From Collybiopsis luxurians FD-317 M1 (taxonomy: Eukaryota > Basidiomycota > Agaricomycetes > Agaricales > Omphalotaceae), in assembly GCA_000827265.1 (NCBI GenBank), contig KN834753.1:898686-962685 (forward strand): DNA of 64,000 nucleotides. The letters run 5' to 3'. This document shows positions 24,998-39,853 of this stretch, one piece after another. The first letter of the stretch is position 1, and the number at the start of each line of letters is the position of its first letter. Below the pieces are notes generated by a model that was not told where the DNA came from, searched no databases, and worked only from the letters and a program-made list of their open reading frames with translations. A program made the translations under genes and the position numbers.

Positions 24998-25174
24998 ATG
25001 TTTTTTCGAGAGTTGATTCTCCACCTCACTGATTACTGAACCTTACCGCACCTTTATAATTACTTTCCTTGGTCTATCACGTTGTTACGCATGTCTTTGT
25101 CATTCTTCTTTTTGCACGTACCACGGAATTGAAATTTCATGAACTCAGAACTGTGGGAAAGCGCGTTGATGAAA

Positions 25175-25180
25175 ACGCGT
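25175..25180. promoter_or_regulatory. Candidate MCB (MluI cell-cycle box) upstream of alpha-tubulin copy 2
   Basis: The hexamer ACGCGT, inside AAAACGCGTTGG, lies 47 bp upstream of the ATG at 25227, with a related AAAGCGCGTTG about 20 bp earlier. In fungi ACGCGT is bound by MBF and marks G1/S genes; binding here is inference. Confidence 0.35.
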
Positions 25181-25226
25181 TGGTGTCTCACGCATCCGAG
25201 TTTAGTCCTTCCTTCTTTTATCAGTC

Positions 25227-27057
<1,831 letters not shown>

Positions 27058-27338
27058 ATGGATCTTGGATCCCGTGTTCTAAAATTCTCATTTATAAATG
27101 AAATCTGCCACATCTACCTGCATATACCCTCCCGTTTATCTACATAATGCTGTCTCGGTTATGATACTTACTGGATTACCTGTTTTACACTGAGTTTTTG
27201 TTTTCATGCATCTTTACATATACATTTTTGTGTAGAAATTTCAAGTGGGAACAGACCCTGTAGTATTCTGAGGAGCAGGCATTCAAAATTTATTATCAAA
27301 AAGCACCACAGAACTGTTGATCACCAAGATGGGAGGTA

Positions 27339-28708
27339 TTACATTTCCTCGAGTAATGTCAGAACTTCTTTGTCAAACTCAATAAACTGCATAACCACAA
27401 CTGGTACTTCCTAGAATGAGCAAGGTGGTTGTTGAAGTTGGCATATACTACAAGATGTAGTGCTGGGGGGAACTGACCTCGGGTTTGGTTGCATTTTCGA
27501 GCTTCCTGAGTATATATTTAACGTTTTTCTGGTCCACCTCCTGACCCTGATCTTGAAGAATCCATTGTGCCACATCGCATTTGAACTGTTAGATATCGAA
27601 TTTGATCTGGCAGCAGAGAGGTTATTTAAAAGATCACCTACCTTATTTTTGGCGCTATGAAAAAGTTCAGGCTTGAACGGAGAGAAGCAGTATTGTCCGA
27701 AATAAGAATGCAAATCGGAGGTGGCATCTGATCCGACAGCAGGTGCAAATATAGCATATATCCTAGGATGGACACGAGCGTCCGAGCTGTGAGTTCTTGT
27801 GAATATGACAGCGCTTTCACCGGGTGACTTGGGGTATCTGTGAAAATGCAAGTCTTTGTGCTCCTTGGATATTAGCATGCGCTCTCCGGGGAGTGCATCC
27901 AGTATCTGTTGAAGTCGCTGCTTCGAGACCGTGAGTTTTCGGGCCCGCTCTAGAAAAAGTAGTCAGTTAGCGATCGCGAGGCGTTGTAGACTGGACAGCA
28001 TTGGTATACCTTCATTTGGTATCGAGTCCTCGCAGAATTTTACTCGCTTGGGTTGATGTGCTTCACATTTTTCTTCGGGAGGTCTGGGGCAAGGATGCGT
28101 CATTTCTGGGGCTGAAGGTAAACTACGTTTCTTGATGTTGTTTGGACTAGGCTACAGGATGTTTAAGTATCGGAAAGGCTCCGGTATGCGGAACTTACGG
28201 ATGTGTTTGGACTCAATTCGTTGGAACTTGCGTCCTCAACAGAAAGAGAAGGAGCAGATGGAAGAGTGAGGGAGTGTATTGCAGGAGCATGAGTATGCGA
28301 AGTTGTGGTACGCGCGGGAGAAGCCCGGGATAGATTGGAAAGAGATCTGTAGTTCCACCCCTTCAACTTTTGTCGGAGACACTCTGCATAAAATCTGTGA
28401 TCGCTCAGCGTATTTTGTAGATCCTCGTTCTGACAATATAGAAGCTGGATCGCCAAATTCAATCGTGCCTCTCTTTCAGCAGCATCCTTCTTCGTGGTAC
28501 GCAGACTGTCTCTGTCCGTTCGTGCGGAACGCAAGTCTGCGACAGAAGCATATGGAAATGTTTCATCTGTCGCATTGAATCCTTCACAGATGTTGAGAGG
28601 GTCTTCTTCTAGCTGTTCGTGCATGTTTACAGGAGAAATTATCGGATACTGCTCCCTTTTGGAATTGGAACGGGGATTGAAGATGACCGTAGTGCTGTAG
28701 GTAGACAA
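27339..28708 (-). CDS. Hypothetical protein, function unknown
   Basis: Four or five exons join in frame on the minus strand. The N-terminal exon (MSTYSTTVIFNPRSNSK) holds a helical, coiled-coil-like segment (DLRSARTDRDSLRTTKKDAAE and QLLYCQNEDLQNTL). After an intron comes PSPNNIKKRSLPSAPEMT and RVKFCEDSIPNEE. Next is ERARKLTVSKQRLQQILDAL and HRYPKSPGESAVIFTRTHS. The tail is FKCDVAQWILQDQGQEVDQ, KNVKYILRKLENATKPE and VVVMQFIEFDKEVLTLLEEM with stop at 27339-27341. I do not recognise the fold. The exon joins are clean (for example AAACCCGAG|gtcagt), so the gene is real although its role is unknown. It is head to head with the glutaminyl-tRNA synthetase gene, starts 265 bp apart. Confidence 0.7.
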
Positions 28709-28973
28709 TGGGAGAAAGGAATATCCTACAAATCAAGCTGGTCTTTGTCTTTAGTAAGAATTTCAAACTACTTCTCTCCAAGTCACCCGAAAGTGAATTC
28801 TGTGATAGAGTACCAAGGGGGTTGGGGCACTTGGTCATGGCCTCGTTGCCGGATTCAGGCCAGGCGCCCATATAGACGCCAGTGACCACAACGATCGATT
28901 GTGAAATGACTCAAAGTTCGTTTACAACTTACTCTGGTACTACTTTCACCCCTCGTTCGCTCCAGCTCAGAGC

Positions 28974-31701
28974 ATGTCTAAAGAGACAAAGTCAGAAGAT
29001 AATCTGATACCCTTGTTCAAGTCTATCGGTCTTACCCAGGCCAAAGCTGCGGAAGCTTCCAAATCCCCCAAGAGTGCTGCCACGCTAAAGAATCTAATTG
29101 ATAAGTATTCCCTTGATTCCCGAGGATTGGATGAAAAGCAGGCGGGACTGGTTGCTGCACTAGCCGGGCTTTTGGCTAAATCTAGCGGCGTCGAGGACCA
29201 GTCGGAGAAGTACGTCTTGGATAGAATTCTGAATGCAAAATTAAAATCTGTGGACCAAGTGACAGGTTTGTCTCGATAAGCCTAGTTTGGTTCTGATTCT
29301 AAAAGCTTATATAGCTGCTGTCAAATATACTGAATCGCATACTATACCATTCGACGACGCCGACTTTGACAGGGAGTGTGGTGTTGGTAAATTTGCCATT
29401 CCCAGTCTCTATTCGTCGGCTGAATTTACCCTACAGGATTCAGCATTTCTCCAGAGCAACTGTTAGAGCATGTCACAAATTACATTCAGTCAAATGCGGT
29501 TGCTGGATGGGCTAATCTAGGAACGACCATCAGCGGTGTGAAAGCTATTCCTTCACTGCGTTGGGCAAGTCCTTTGGAAGTCAAAACCGCCGTGGAGAAA
29601 ACTTTCCTAGATACTTTTGGGCCAAAACAGGCTGCTCAGCCGAAAGGCAAGGAAAGTTTTGGACTTCATCAAGAGTTGTCAATGTGCTCATATTGGACGT
29701 GCAGGATTCAAGGAAGGATGCAAAGCCAGCGGGAAAATCAGCTGCGACATCCGCCAGTTCGTCATCCTCTCCCAAGACTGTGTTCGAAGAAGGATTCCTT
29801 GGAGCGCTACATAAGCCTGGCGGCAACCCCCAGATCCATCCTCATCTACGAGACCAGCATTTAAAAGCAACCAACGGGGCTGTTTGGACTCGTTTTCCTC
29901 CCGAACCCAACGGCTATCTTCATATCGGACATTCTAAAGCTATCTTCGTGAATTTTGGATATGCTGCGTTTCATAATGGTAAATGTTATCTGCGGTATGA
30001 TGATACAAACCCCGAGAAGGAGGAAGGGAGATATTTTGAAAGTATTCTGGAGACTGTTCGATGGTTGGGATATGAACCGTGGAAGATAACCTACTCGAGC
30101 GACTATTTTGATCAGCTGTACGAGCTGGCTGTTGAACTCATCAAACGCGATAAAGCTTATGTTTGTCATTGCACTCGTCAGTCTTTAATCTGTTCCTTTT
30201 CAAAAAATATCGTCTAACTCTGTCCAGAGGAGCAAATAAAAACTGATCGAGGACTCAAGGTTGGCAAACCAAAATCTTGCATCCATCGAGATCGCCCAGT
30301 CGCCGAGTCCTTAGCAGAGTTTGAGAAGATGAAGAACGGAGATTATCGGCCCAAGGAAGCAAATCTTCGTATGAAGCAGGACCTTGAAGATGGGAATCCT
30401 CAGATGTGGGATTTGACTGCGTACCGAGTTCTCGATAGCCCGCATCATCGTACGAAGGACAAGTGGAGGATCTATCCCACCTATGACTTCACTCACTGCT
30501 TAGTCGATAGTATGGAGAATATATCGTGAGTGAACTTAATTTTATATCGCGTTCTGCATCACTGAAAGGAGAGAATACCAGACACTCTCTGTGCACTACC
30601 GAATTTATCCTTTCTCGTCAATCTTACGACTGGCTCTGCGATGCTGTGGAGGTTTACAAACCCCGTCAGTCCGAATATGGCCGACTTAACTTGGAGGGAA
30701 CTGTAATGTCAAAACGGAAAATTTTAGCTCTTGTGAACGAAAATTTTGTGAATGGCTGGGACGACCCTCGACTGTACACCCTGATCGCAGTTCGACGTCG
30801 CGGAGTACCTCCAGGAGCTATACTATCTTTTGTGAGCTCACTCGGTGTCTCCACCGCCACATCGAACATCGAAATCAATCGGTTCGAACAGGCCGTAAGG
30901 CAGTATCTAGAGGGCTCGGTAGCAAGGCTGTTGATGGTCATGAAGCCGTTGAAGGTTACGATAGAAAACCTTGGAGAGGACTATGTGGAATGGATTGAAA
31001 AGCCGTTCCATCCCAAGGTTCCGACGCTTGGAAACGTCAAAATACCGTTCACCCGTACCATTTACATTGACGCCGATGACTTTAGACTAGAAGATTCAGA
31101 AGATTATTTCCGACTGGCGCCAGGCAAAACTGTCGGTCTCTTCCAAGCTCCCCATCCTATTACTTGTACATCATACCAAGCAGATCCGCATTCAGGTGAG
31201 ATCACAGAGCTTGTCTGTCGCCTGGAGACCGGTGGCGATATGAAGAAACCGAAAGCCTTTATTCAGTGGGTCGCAGAACATGCGCCGTCCGGAAGTCCTG
31301 TCCAAATCGACGAGACTCGCATATTCCATCGACTTTTTAAGAGCGACAGCCCCCCTTCGGATTTTAGGTCGGACATTAATCCTGACAGTCTGGAGACTAT
31401 CAAGGGCGCCATGGTTGAGATTGGGTTCTGGGAGCTTGCGAAGCGGTCTATTGTCGAGGCGCGTCGAGAGAGCAAGGCTCGAGCCGAGGCATCGGCAGCT
31501 TCTAACGATGTTGACTCACTCGTTGGGCCAGAATGTGTACGCTTCCAAGGCCTCAGGATTGCGTACTTCGCGCTAGACAAGGACTCGAGGGTAGAATGCT
31601 TGGAGGAGGCTGAGGGTGTTCCACCAGCCCGAAAGCAGGGTGACTATCTGGTTTTGAACAGGATTGTTTCATTGAAAGAAGATGCTGGAAAATCTCAGTA
31701 G
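28974..31701 (+). CDS. GLN4: Cytosolic glutaminyl-tRNA synthetase
   Basis: Class I enzyme that charges tRNA-Gln. The N-terminal domain ([49 protein letters not shown]) is the tRNA-binding appendage of eukaryotic enzymes. The catalytic part starts with [20 protein letters not shown], where HIGH is the ATP signature, and has [39 protein letters not shown] and the KMSKS-type loop EGTVMSKRK. The C-terminal anticodon-binding beta barrels run through [15 protein letters not shown] and [16 protein letters not shown] to stop 31699-31701. Introns interrupt only the first half; one linker intron near 29655-29710 has more than one possible acceptor. It has the full length of about 800 residues. Confidence 0.96.
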
Positions 31702-32093
31702 GTTCGATGTCATTTGCTTAGGCGGCTGACGCATGCTGTGAATACATTTTTTAATTCTTTGAAAGCGACGATGCGGACGGACTCGACTGCGACCCTGACT
31801 GAATATCTGGATTTCCTTTGTTATGGTGTAGAATCAGTAGTTGAACAAAGAATTGATTGTCTTGAGGCCCTATACGTGTGAAAATCCGGACGCGTTTTAC
31901 AGCGATCTGGGTGGGACAAAGGAAAACTGACATATCCTTAACAAATGAATTCAGGTCCTCCTATAAAACCCGCAAATCCTTTGAGATCATTGCTCTCCCT
32001 CGGTTTACACTCAACTCCCGTCCTAAGGGCCTGACAGGCTGCGTTGCTTCCATATCAAGCGTTATTCATTCAGAATCAGATCGCGGCTGTGAC
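31702..32093. other. Intergenic region between GLN4 and the DUF3433 gene
   Basis: A 392-bp gap on the plus strand, holding the GLN4 3' end and the promoter of the next gene. The open frame at 31878 onward joins directly to the first exon of the next gene, but the Met at 32094 (MHRASYSYLPTSN) gives a better N-terminus. No RNA gene or repeat is seen. Confidence 0.5.
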
Positions 32094-34872
32094 ATGCATC
32101 GCGCTTCTTACTCTTACCTGCCGACCTCCAACACACTTTCTGCAGACGAGGAAAGGAAACTGGCTTCGGGGGCAGCAGACGATATGGAAAAGACTCTAGC
32201 CAATGTACCTCAGCTTCCAATGGGCGCGGCAATGCCTCAGTATGGGTCCCAGGTACGTTGTTCTTTATGAACTCTTGTCTGTAGCTAATAATTTTCCTTT
32301 CCAGCCTACTCGTTCGCCTGTAGCTTCTCAAACTCACGAACGAGACGTATCCCCCCCACCTACGCCTTCCCAACGACTGTTGGACGCCGATTCACAGCCT
32401 CAGTACGCAAGCTATCCTCCCAGTGACAAACCTGGTTGGATACCAGTGACAGCAGATTCTGAAGGTGCGTAATGACTTTCATTGCAACCTTCAGCAGGCC
32501 AATTAGTTGCTCCAGAACCTTTCTGGATTCCGTATCCTTTGAGACCTTGGTTCTGGGTTTCTTTCTCTGTTCTCCTCGTGTTAATAGCTATCGGTCTCGA
32601 AGTTGCTCTTCATTTCAGCAAGAAAAACAACGGCAAGTTGGAATGTGGTCAACGGTCCTTTCTCGTTTCTGATTTTCCCGACGGTCCACAGGTTGGCAAG
32701 CCAATGGACGTACTGGGGATGCCGTTTCGTTGTGGCACTTTGTCTATGTAGGTTTTTTTTTTTTTTTTTTTTTGCGTTTTCGAAAGCTTTTGACATTGAA
32801 TATGCTTTCACAGACGCTACCTCCATCTTTCGCTGCCATGATTGTAAGAGACTGACTCGAGTGTTCGTTCCTGATCATTCTCATGCAATACCCAGCTGGT
32901 CGCACTCTGGGCTTGGACGGATATAGAAATCAAGAAGATGCAGCCGTACATCGAGCTCTTGCACGGGGATTCTCCCCCTCAACGAAGTCTGTTGCTCGAT
33001 TATACTCGCAGCAAGTACGCAAAGCGGCTACTTTTTTCCGGAACATGTACTGATCGGAATATAAACAGCAACTTCATTGTCTGGACTCAAGCAGCGCGCA
33101 ACAAACACTACCTCGTTGTGCTGACGACGTTGATGGTGTTACTCACTTTGTCCTTCCAACCACTCGCGGGCGCGCTGTTGATTGTTCAAAACACATGGTG
33201 GCATCTGCCGGGTGAGTTCCCCCTAGGGCCAAAAATATCACAGCTGACGTTCAAAATGACAGATACAAACGTCCAGAATACAGCGCAACTTGGACTGAAT
33301 CAGGACGCTAACTTTCAGAATCTTACTTGTACGTCGAACCAGGTTCTTCGTGACCAATCTAACTTGATTATTTCAGCTTTTTTGGCTGCTGCCGGGTTTG
33401 CATCTGCCGATGTACAATATGGTCTCCCTAGTCCACCTTTCATATCTGGTCAATACACAGTCGCCCCTTTCGAAGTGAGTCTGTCAAGTCTTTTTGTGAC
33501 TGTTCTTACTTGCATTCTTTAGCCTCCATCAGGAATTCCGATAAACGGCACCACATTATATGTGAATACTACTGCTCTGAAAAGCAACCCAGGTTGTCAG
33601 CCTGCTCCAGTACGTACTCAGATTATTTTCACCACTACGTATTAATTTGCACGTACGAGCAGGTAAACAATACTGCCAATGGCGATGGAAGCTGGAACAA
33701 TTCAATCTCCGTTTCAGGATGTTCCCTTAACTGGGTAGTGAACCATACTTCCGAGCTCATCTTCGGTGAGTTCCCGCTTTTCGTCTGGTCAAATATATAC
33801 CTAATTTCCTTGCAGGTGTCAATGCAACAAATTGTAACACGTCTACACCTCAATTTAGCCCGGTTGCCTTTTGGTTCTTCCAGTCAGTGCTTCTCTGTGT
33901 AATATGACGCCGAGGTCTGCTCACTTTTACTATTCAGATATTCACCTGATGTACGAGCTTCTGCGACCGTCTGCTTTCCTTCATTTTCGCTTTTCGATGT
34001 GGAAATCAGCTATGATTTTGCTGCCAATAATGTTACAGATGTAACTGAGCTCCGGCCTTTCACCTCTAGCTCTAATTTCTCTTCGGCGGCAGGTAACATT
34101 ACTGGCCCACCTCTGGACAACCGCGCCTACAATGGCATTGAGTTTAATTTGTCCAATCCTGTTGATCCCTTCATCCTCGCCAGGAAAGCTGCGATTCAGT
34201 TGCAGCTGCCTGGGGCTGTGGTTCAGACTGCGCAGCAAAGTTCGGCAGGTCTGGAAGGCAGCTTTAGTAGCAATTCTTTCATCGATCTAGTCACGACGGT
34301 CTATGTGGGTTGTTTGCTGCTTCCTCGAAGAGTTCGTACTCACCTCTTTGCTTGAATTTCGATAGACCTCGTACTTGACGCTCTTAGCACAGCAGGTCTA
34401 TTTCCTTCCAATCAAAGGCCAGCAGCTCAACACCATTCAAGTCAAGTCAACTGTGCAACGGGTCTTTCTTAGCGATGTGTCAGTGCATCTACTCGCTGTG
34501 GCCATGATATTACTTGCTTTCTTCGGTACCATTGCTCAACTGTTCCATCGATTTGATCGTCGCAACCTTCGTCTACGTCATGAACCGGGTACGATTGCTT
34601 CTGCCGTATCTATTGGAGGACAAACAGGGATGGGTGAACTTTTGGCGGGGAGACAAGATCAGAAGGATATCGACGAGGTTCTCTCCAACAGAAAGTTTAG
34701 GATTGACCCCAGGACGATGAAGATCATTATGGAGGGTGAGGATGGATACGAGTTCGCGGCAAGCCCTCAGGACAGGAGGAAGTCTGTTTTCGCTGCGCTG
34801 CAGACGGCCAACAGGCGATTTTCCAGAGCTCCACGATCTCCTCGATCTCCAATGCAATTATCTGGTCCTTGA
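32094..34872 (+). CDS. DUF3433-type fungal integral membrane protein
   Basis: Start MHRASYSYLPTSNTLSADEER, then a disordered Pro/Ser-rich stretch. The core begins PYPLRPWFWVSFSVLLVLIAIGL, a membrane segment, and has FVYTLPPSFAAMILVALWAWTDIE and IKKMQPYIELLHGDSPPQRSL, hallmarks of DUF3433. A further segment is HYLVVLTTLMVLLTLSFQPL. A large, N-glycosylated outer region (WNNSISVSGCSLNWVVNHT and many NXS/T sites) follows, then HLLAVAMILLAFFGTIAQLF and a cytosolic basic tail ending SPMQLSGP. About four membrane segments are visible. More than ten introns are needed. The intron at 32633-32691 uses a GC donor, and the next intron contains a run of 22 T. Function unknown; the protein is fungus-specific as far as I know. 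Confidence 0.85.
32753..32774 (+). repeat. Homopolymer tract, 22 T
   Basis: A run of 22 T starts right after the donor gtagg of an intron in the DUF3433 gene. It is a likely slippage and length-variation site. Confidence 0.9.
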
Positions 34873-35296
34873 CTGCAGTATTATTGAGGGTTTTAGGTGG
34901 ACAAACACTCATTCCCTTCTTGACTTGTTTTCTTGTACTACCAACGGTACATAGTTGCTTGATTATTTTTTGACGATCTTTGTTCGGACATTTTTCGCAG
35001 CTTGACATGCATGTACATTTTTTCAATAAATTTTATTAGCATCCTAATGCAAAATCGAGATTTCCGAAGGAAGAACGTATTCAGTTTCATGCTGAGAGAT
35101 CTGTGCTTGGCCGAATTTGACCTCCAACGGCTTTTGATTTGTGGTTCTGTTCCGTTACGGTAAGCCTCCAGGCGCAACAATCAGATGAATGCATAATCCA
35201 AAGAAGCTATACAACATGCTCAATTTATACGGGAGTAACTAAAATCTATATGTACACAAGAGCCCGTGATAATGTCCGAGGGACTGGGAGTTAACC
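34873..35296. other. Convergent 3' intergenic region
   Basis: A 424-bp gap between the 3' ends of the DUF3433 gene (plus) and the AAA ATPase gene (minus). AT-rich with an aataaa-like site (tcaataaattttatt) near 35025. No gene accepted here. Confidence 0.55.
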
Positions 35297-37562
35297 TCAA
35301 AGCCAAAAGCCCGGGATTCCGGGCAAGGTATCGTTCGCAGCGCTTCGAGGGGGAGGGGAAGATGAAGGAACGTAAGAAATGGAAGGACGACCGAATTCAT
35401 ATTCCTCAGAGCTTCCAAAACTTCCTGGGACCTGGATGCGAGCGCGCAAAGCCTTCACATCGGAATCGAATCTATGCTGAGATTCGACATTGCGAGGGTT
35501 GAAGGGAGGAACGGAGGGGAGAACACGCGGTGGTTGAGTTACAAAAATCTTGGAAGAGACTCCATTTCCACTAACATTCTGGTGACGAAGAGCCTCGGTC
35601 TGAACCCGGGAATAGCGTCCCATATACTGAGCGGGCGAGGAAGACGCGGTCCCAGCGTCTCCTTCCGCGGAAGTGGTTACAGCGAGTTGCTTGGGCTTGT
35701 CGAGCTGCTTGCGTAATATATCGATTTGCCGCAGCAGAACTGACCTGAATGACGGCTTTTCTTCATCCTCAAGCCCAGCTAGCGTAACAAGAGCCGAGAC
35801 ACTATTTTCCCTTCAATGATGAGGCGACTATTGAAAAAAGGAAAAAACGCACAAAGCTTCTTTCAGGTAGGCAAAACTGAATTTTTCAGTCGCATCAGCT
35901 ACCTCGTCCACAAGAGCGTCAGAAAAGTCAATGGATTTGTTGTTCTTGAGTTTATTTTGCCAGTAGACAGCGTAAAGAGTACGTTCTTCTTTGTCAGGAT
36001 CATCGAAAAGGCTGCGTATATATGCATGAGACAACAGGATAGTTAAGCGAAGGGAGCCAGACACGTACTACTTGCGGTCAAATCGCGATGGTCGCGTACC
36101 TGTATGTGATATTCAGTGCTTACTTATGACCACGCGAGAAATCCAGCATACTCAATCCCGGGTCGAGTCGGTCGAAGTGATTGGTCGTTGCGACGACCAA
36201 CAGACCATCGTTCCCTTCAAGACCGTCAAGCTCGTTGAGGAAAAACGATCGGTTGCGATCAGTGATGAGGCTGTCGATATCTTCCAGAATCACCACACAA
36301 GGAGCCAGCTGCCTGGCTTTACCAAATACTGCTCTCATAGAAAACTCATCTCCTGCAAAGCCTGCCATACCGATGCGTCAGTAAATCTATTTCTGCTAAC
36401 GAACGCCGGTTTACGTACTTTGGAACGACTTTACGTATAGAGGAAGATAGCCCTTAGCGTCACAAGTCTTCATGACCGCCTTCAAACTAATCGTTTTACC
36501 ATTGCCTGGGGGACCATGCATGATCAAACCACGCTATGGATTATTCTAGGGTCGGATCCCGGAATTTCTTCAGCAGCATGATAGCTCACCTTCCAAGGAA
36601 TCCCAAGATCTTTGTAAAGCTGCTCCGAATCGAAGAATCCAAAAACATCCTTTCGCAAGGCCTCCTTGAATTCCGGTTTCAGAATAACATCCTTCCAGTC
36701 AGCTTTCTGGATTGAGTCCCACAGGGCACCGTCTTTCTGCCAGAAACCCTGGTTGAAGACCCAAATCTCGTTGTGAACAGCTTCAGACCAAATTCCGGCC
36801 TTCAGTAGAAGCTGACGAGCTGGTTCTTCTGGACCTGGATAGAAAAGTGAACTGTTTAGCATACAGCGAGCTGCGTGGAAAGTATTCACTTACCTTCGTG
36901 AAGAATGAAGGTTGCAGTGTTAAAACCGATAAGTCCCATAGGATACTAGAGACATTTAGGGTTGCAAAGTACGTAGCAAGACGTGTTCTGCAGCTTACCT
37001 GAACAATATGCAGAATGAATTCCGTGTTCTAGACATAATATTAGGCAATACTCGCAAGTGAAGGATGTTTGCTTGCCTGCCAGTTCACAGTGAAAGCGCC
37101 GGCTATAATACGGTCCCAAAGGCACACAGGGGATAGGTGCGGAACTTCGGCTGAGAGGGGAAAATCCGACAGTAGTGACAAGAGGGTTATCTTTGAGAGG
37201 AATGGCCTGGATGCCAGGGAAATTGAGAACATTCAGGCGATTATCGTCAGTTGCAACTAAAGAATGCTTCGGATAGAACTTTCGAAGAGCTTCGGAACTA
37301 AGCGCAACGACGTCGTGAGTAATGTGAGCATGGCCAAATGATCATGGATACGTACGCAATGAGTACTGGGTCTGTATGTTTCGCAGAAGCTGTAGGTATT
37401 CATGGTGTTATTCGAGTATCGCCAACATGAACATATAGACGAATCCGCCGCACCTTGTTCGATCCATTTGCTGCGGAAATTGGACGGGTCTTTCTTCATA
37501 GACATTTCAGTCAATACATCGTCCCAGTCATCAACAAAGCCAGTCTGTTTAAAGTCGGACAT
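35297..37562 (-). CDS. AAA+ ATPase of unknown substrate
   Basis: One AAA module is visible: Walker A MHGPPGNGKTISLKA, Walker B APCVVILEDIDSL, sensor 1 VVATTNHFDRLDPGLS, and the arginine-finger region STRPSRFDRKY, created by splicing, so the ATPase should be active. The N-terminal part starts MSDFKQTGFVDDWDDVL and has several exons with PEEPARQLLLKAGIWSEAVH, NEIWVFNQGFW and WKDVILKPEFKEALRKDVFGF, a region seen before the AAA domain in a family of fungal ATPases related to BCS1/spastin-type proteins. After the AAA domain come SFAYLKEALVSALVTLAG and a Ser/Pro-rich tail ending GIPGFWL. Function and target unknown. Start by splice and motif reasoning at 37562. It is head to head with SWC4. Confidence 0.85.
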
Positions 37563-37797
37563 TGTAAGCACTATGGTTGTACAGTGGTGTGACGCTGTAG
37601 CAGTGCTGTGGTGGGGGTGATGGTGGTGGAGGTGATGGTAGTTAGTTCCGGTGGAATTGAAAGAGATACGCAATATATAGATACCGTGAAATGAATGCGC
37701 GCAGGTACAAGTATGTTACAAGTATGTAACAACAGATGTAGTTAAGCGCTCACTGGCGCTCACTCGGCAGGCAATTCATTCTCTGCTCTTTACTATC

Positions 37798-39611
37798 ATG
37801 GCCACTGCTGCAGACGTTCGTAGCATCCTCTCAATCCCTGCAACGTCGATATCAGGACCTTCTCAGCCAAAAAGACCTGCTGTACTTACCAGGAAACCTG
37901 AAGGAATATCAAGAGAACTTTATTCACTCATTGGACCATCAGCGCCAGCCCTTGCTGCTCAACTCGCGAAACCCAGGCTTAAGCAGAAACCAAATCTTGG
38001 AGGGGGCGGAAAAGTAAAATGGTGTGTCTCTTCGGGTTCCTGAGCATATCAAAGCTAAGTCCTCACAGGGAATGGCGCACATTCAAGAATGCTGCTCGAT
38101 CGGACACTTTGGAACTTGGACATTGGGCCAAGGTCTCCGAAGATCCTAATACTGGTGCATAGCTCGCTAAAATCCTCCCTGATACTTGCTTAAAGTAGTC
38201 CCAGAGTATAAATACGCGAAGTATAACATACAACCAACAATATACGAGTGGTCGCAAGATGAATATACGCGACATCTGGAAGGCGCGCCACCCTCAGTAT
38301 GGATGACGAACACACATTGATTATCCTCTCAGACAGCGACTGGACCAAAGAAGAGACTGAATATCTATTCAAGATAGCGCAGGACTACGATCTACGCTGG
38401 TATATCATCCACGATCGCTACGAGTATCCAAATGGTCGAACGCGTGAACTGGAGGTAACGCTATCATTGCCTTCTAAATAAATAATCTTACTAATTATCC
38501 TTAGGATTTGAAAGATCGATACTATAGCGTCTGTCGGAAGCTGATACGGAACAGGACCTGGGCGGGAGATGAAGCGAGCAAGAATCAGCTGTTAATGAGC
38601 TTTCAGTATGATAAAGGTATGAACATCTTGGTCGTAGTTTTTCTCATCTCACGATACTTCAGAGAGGGAGACAATCCGACGGAAATATGTTGCCAGTCTC
38701 GCGAACCGCACTCAGGAACAAAAGCAAGAAGAGGAGGCTCTGTACATCGAGCTGAAGCGGCTAGAACAAAATGAACGTCAATTCAAAAAAGACCGCGAAA
38801 ATCTTCTGCGTACGCTTGCTGGTATAGATTCTGGGCTTCCTGACATAGTTGAAGATGATGCTACACTGATCATCAGCGATCCAAAGAAGAAGAAACTAAA
38901 AGGCATGGACCTAGATATACCACAGACACCAGTGCTTACTGCGCCAGTCATGAAACGCCCGCCAACTATCAATAAAAACGCAGTTCATGGTGCGTCCTCT
39001 TGCTGTCGCTTTTTGTCTGTTTCTGAACTTGGATAGACGCCACACATTGCATTATCAGGAATGATCCGCCGTCGAACGCTCCTGCTACCAAAATCGCTCA
39101 TACGCCTGCCTACATGCGATCGTTCAAAATACCCTACCCTAAAGCAGCTATTGCACCCAAAGTCAACGCGCTTCTCACCGAACTCGGTGTCTCTAATTCA
39201 CGACTTGTTATGCCAACCCAAGCCAACTGCCAGCACCTTGAAACGGTCATGGATGCTGCGACGAATCTGGTAGAACTCAAAAAGGTTCTGGACAAAGTGA
39301 ATCAAGATATTGAGGTGCTCAAAGCTAGGCTAGACCTGAAAGAAGGAGGTGACAGTGCGTCTAATGCTGACGGGATGGACATCGATGACCGGGACGCAAC
39401 TGCGGAACCCGAAGGCGAGAATGGTCGAGCTGAGAGTGTTACGAGCTCGCGAAGTATAAGAGGTCGCAAAACTGTCAGTAATTCTTGTGTTGCTATTGAT
39501 GTTAAACTGAAGTTGTTCCATTCTTAGAGCCGCCGTTCAATGTCCATCTCTTCTGTTGATACTTCTGTAACTTCAACAGGACGGCCAGGGAAGCGGCAAA
39601 AGCGCGTGTAG
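37798..39611 (+). CDS. SWC4: SWR1/NuA4 chromatin subunit Swc4 (DMAP1 family)
   Basis: Swc4 is shared by the SWR1 complex, which loads H2A.Z, and the NuA4 acetyltransferase. The N-terminus MATAADVRSILSIPATS leads to RKPEGISRELYSLIGPSAP and GGGGKVKWEWRTFKNAARSD. The key part is the SANT-like DMAP1 domain: YEWSQDEYTRHLEDDEHTL, SDWTKEETEYLFKIAQDYD, RWYIIHDRYEY and RELEDLKDRYYSVCRKL, exactly in family order. A coiled coil follows (EEALYIELKRLEQNERQFKK), then a C-terminal DMAP1-type helix region (LVELKKVLDKVNQDIEVLKAR). The end is basic (GRPGKRQKRV, stop 39609-39611). At least five introns, one near 38020-38065 splitting KW|EWRTFK. Confidence 0.93.
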
Positions 39612-39853
39612 TATCCTGTACTTAGTTCAGTCTATCACGAGGTGCCTGGTACATTGTTTTTGCAAACTCTCTTTGACGTTTGAAAGCTGCGGCGACTCTA
39701 GAGCTGCCAGACGGCACTTTGAAGAAGCAGCAGTGACCCCAGTTCCAGAAAACTTTGCGTGTCCCGTGAACGTTCGGCTACTTAGAAATTGGATACGACA
39801 GACAGGCATATACCACGCAAGAAATACGACGAATCAAACAACCGAGAGTCCAT

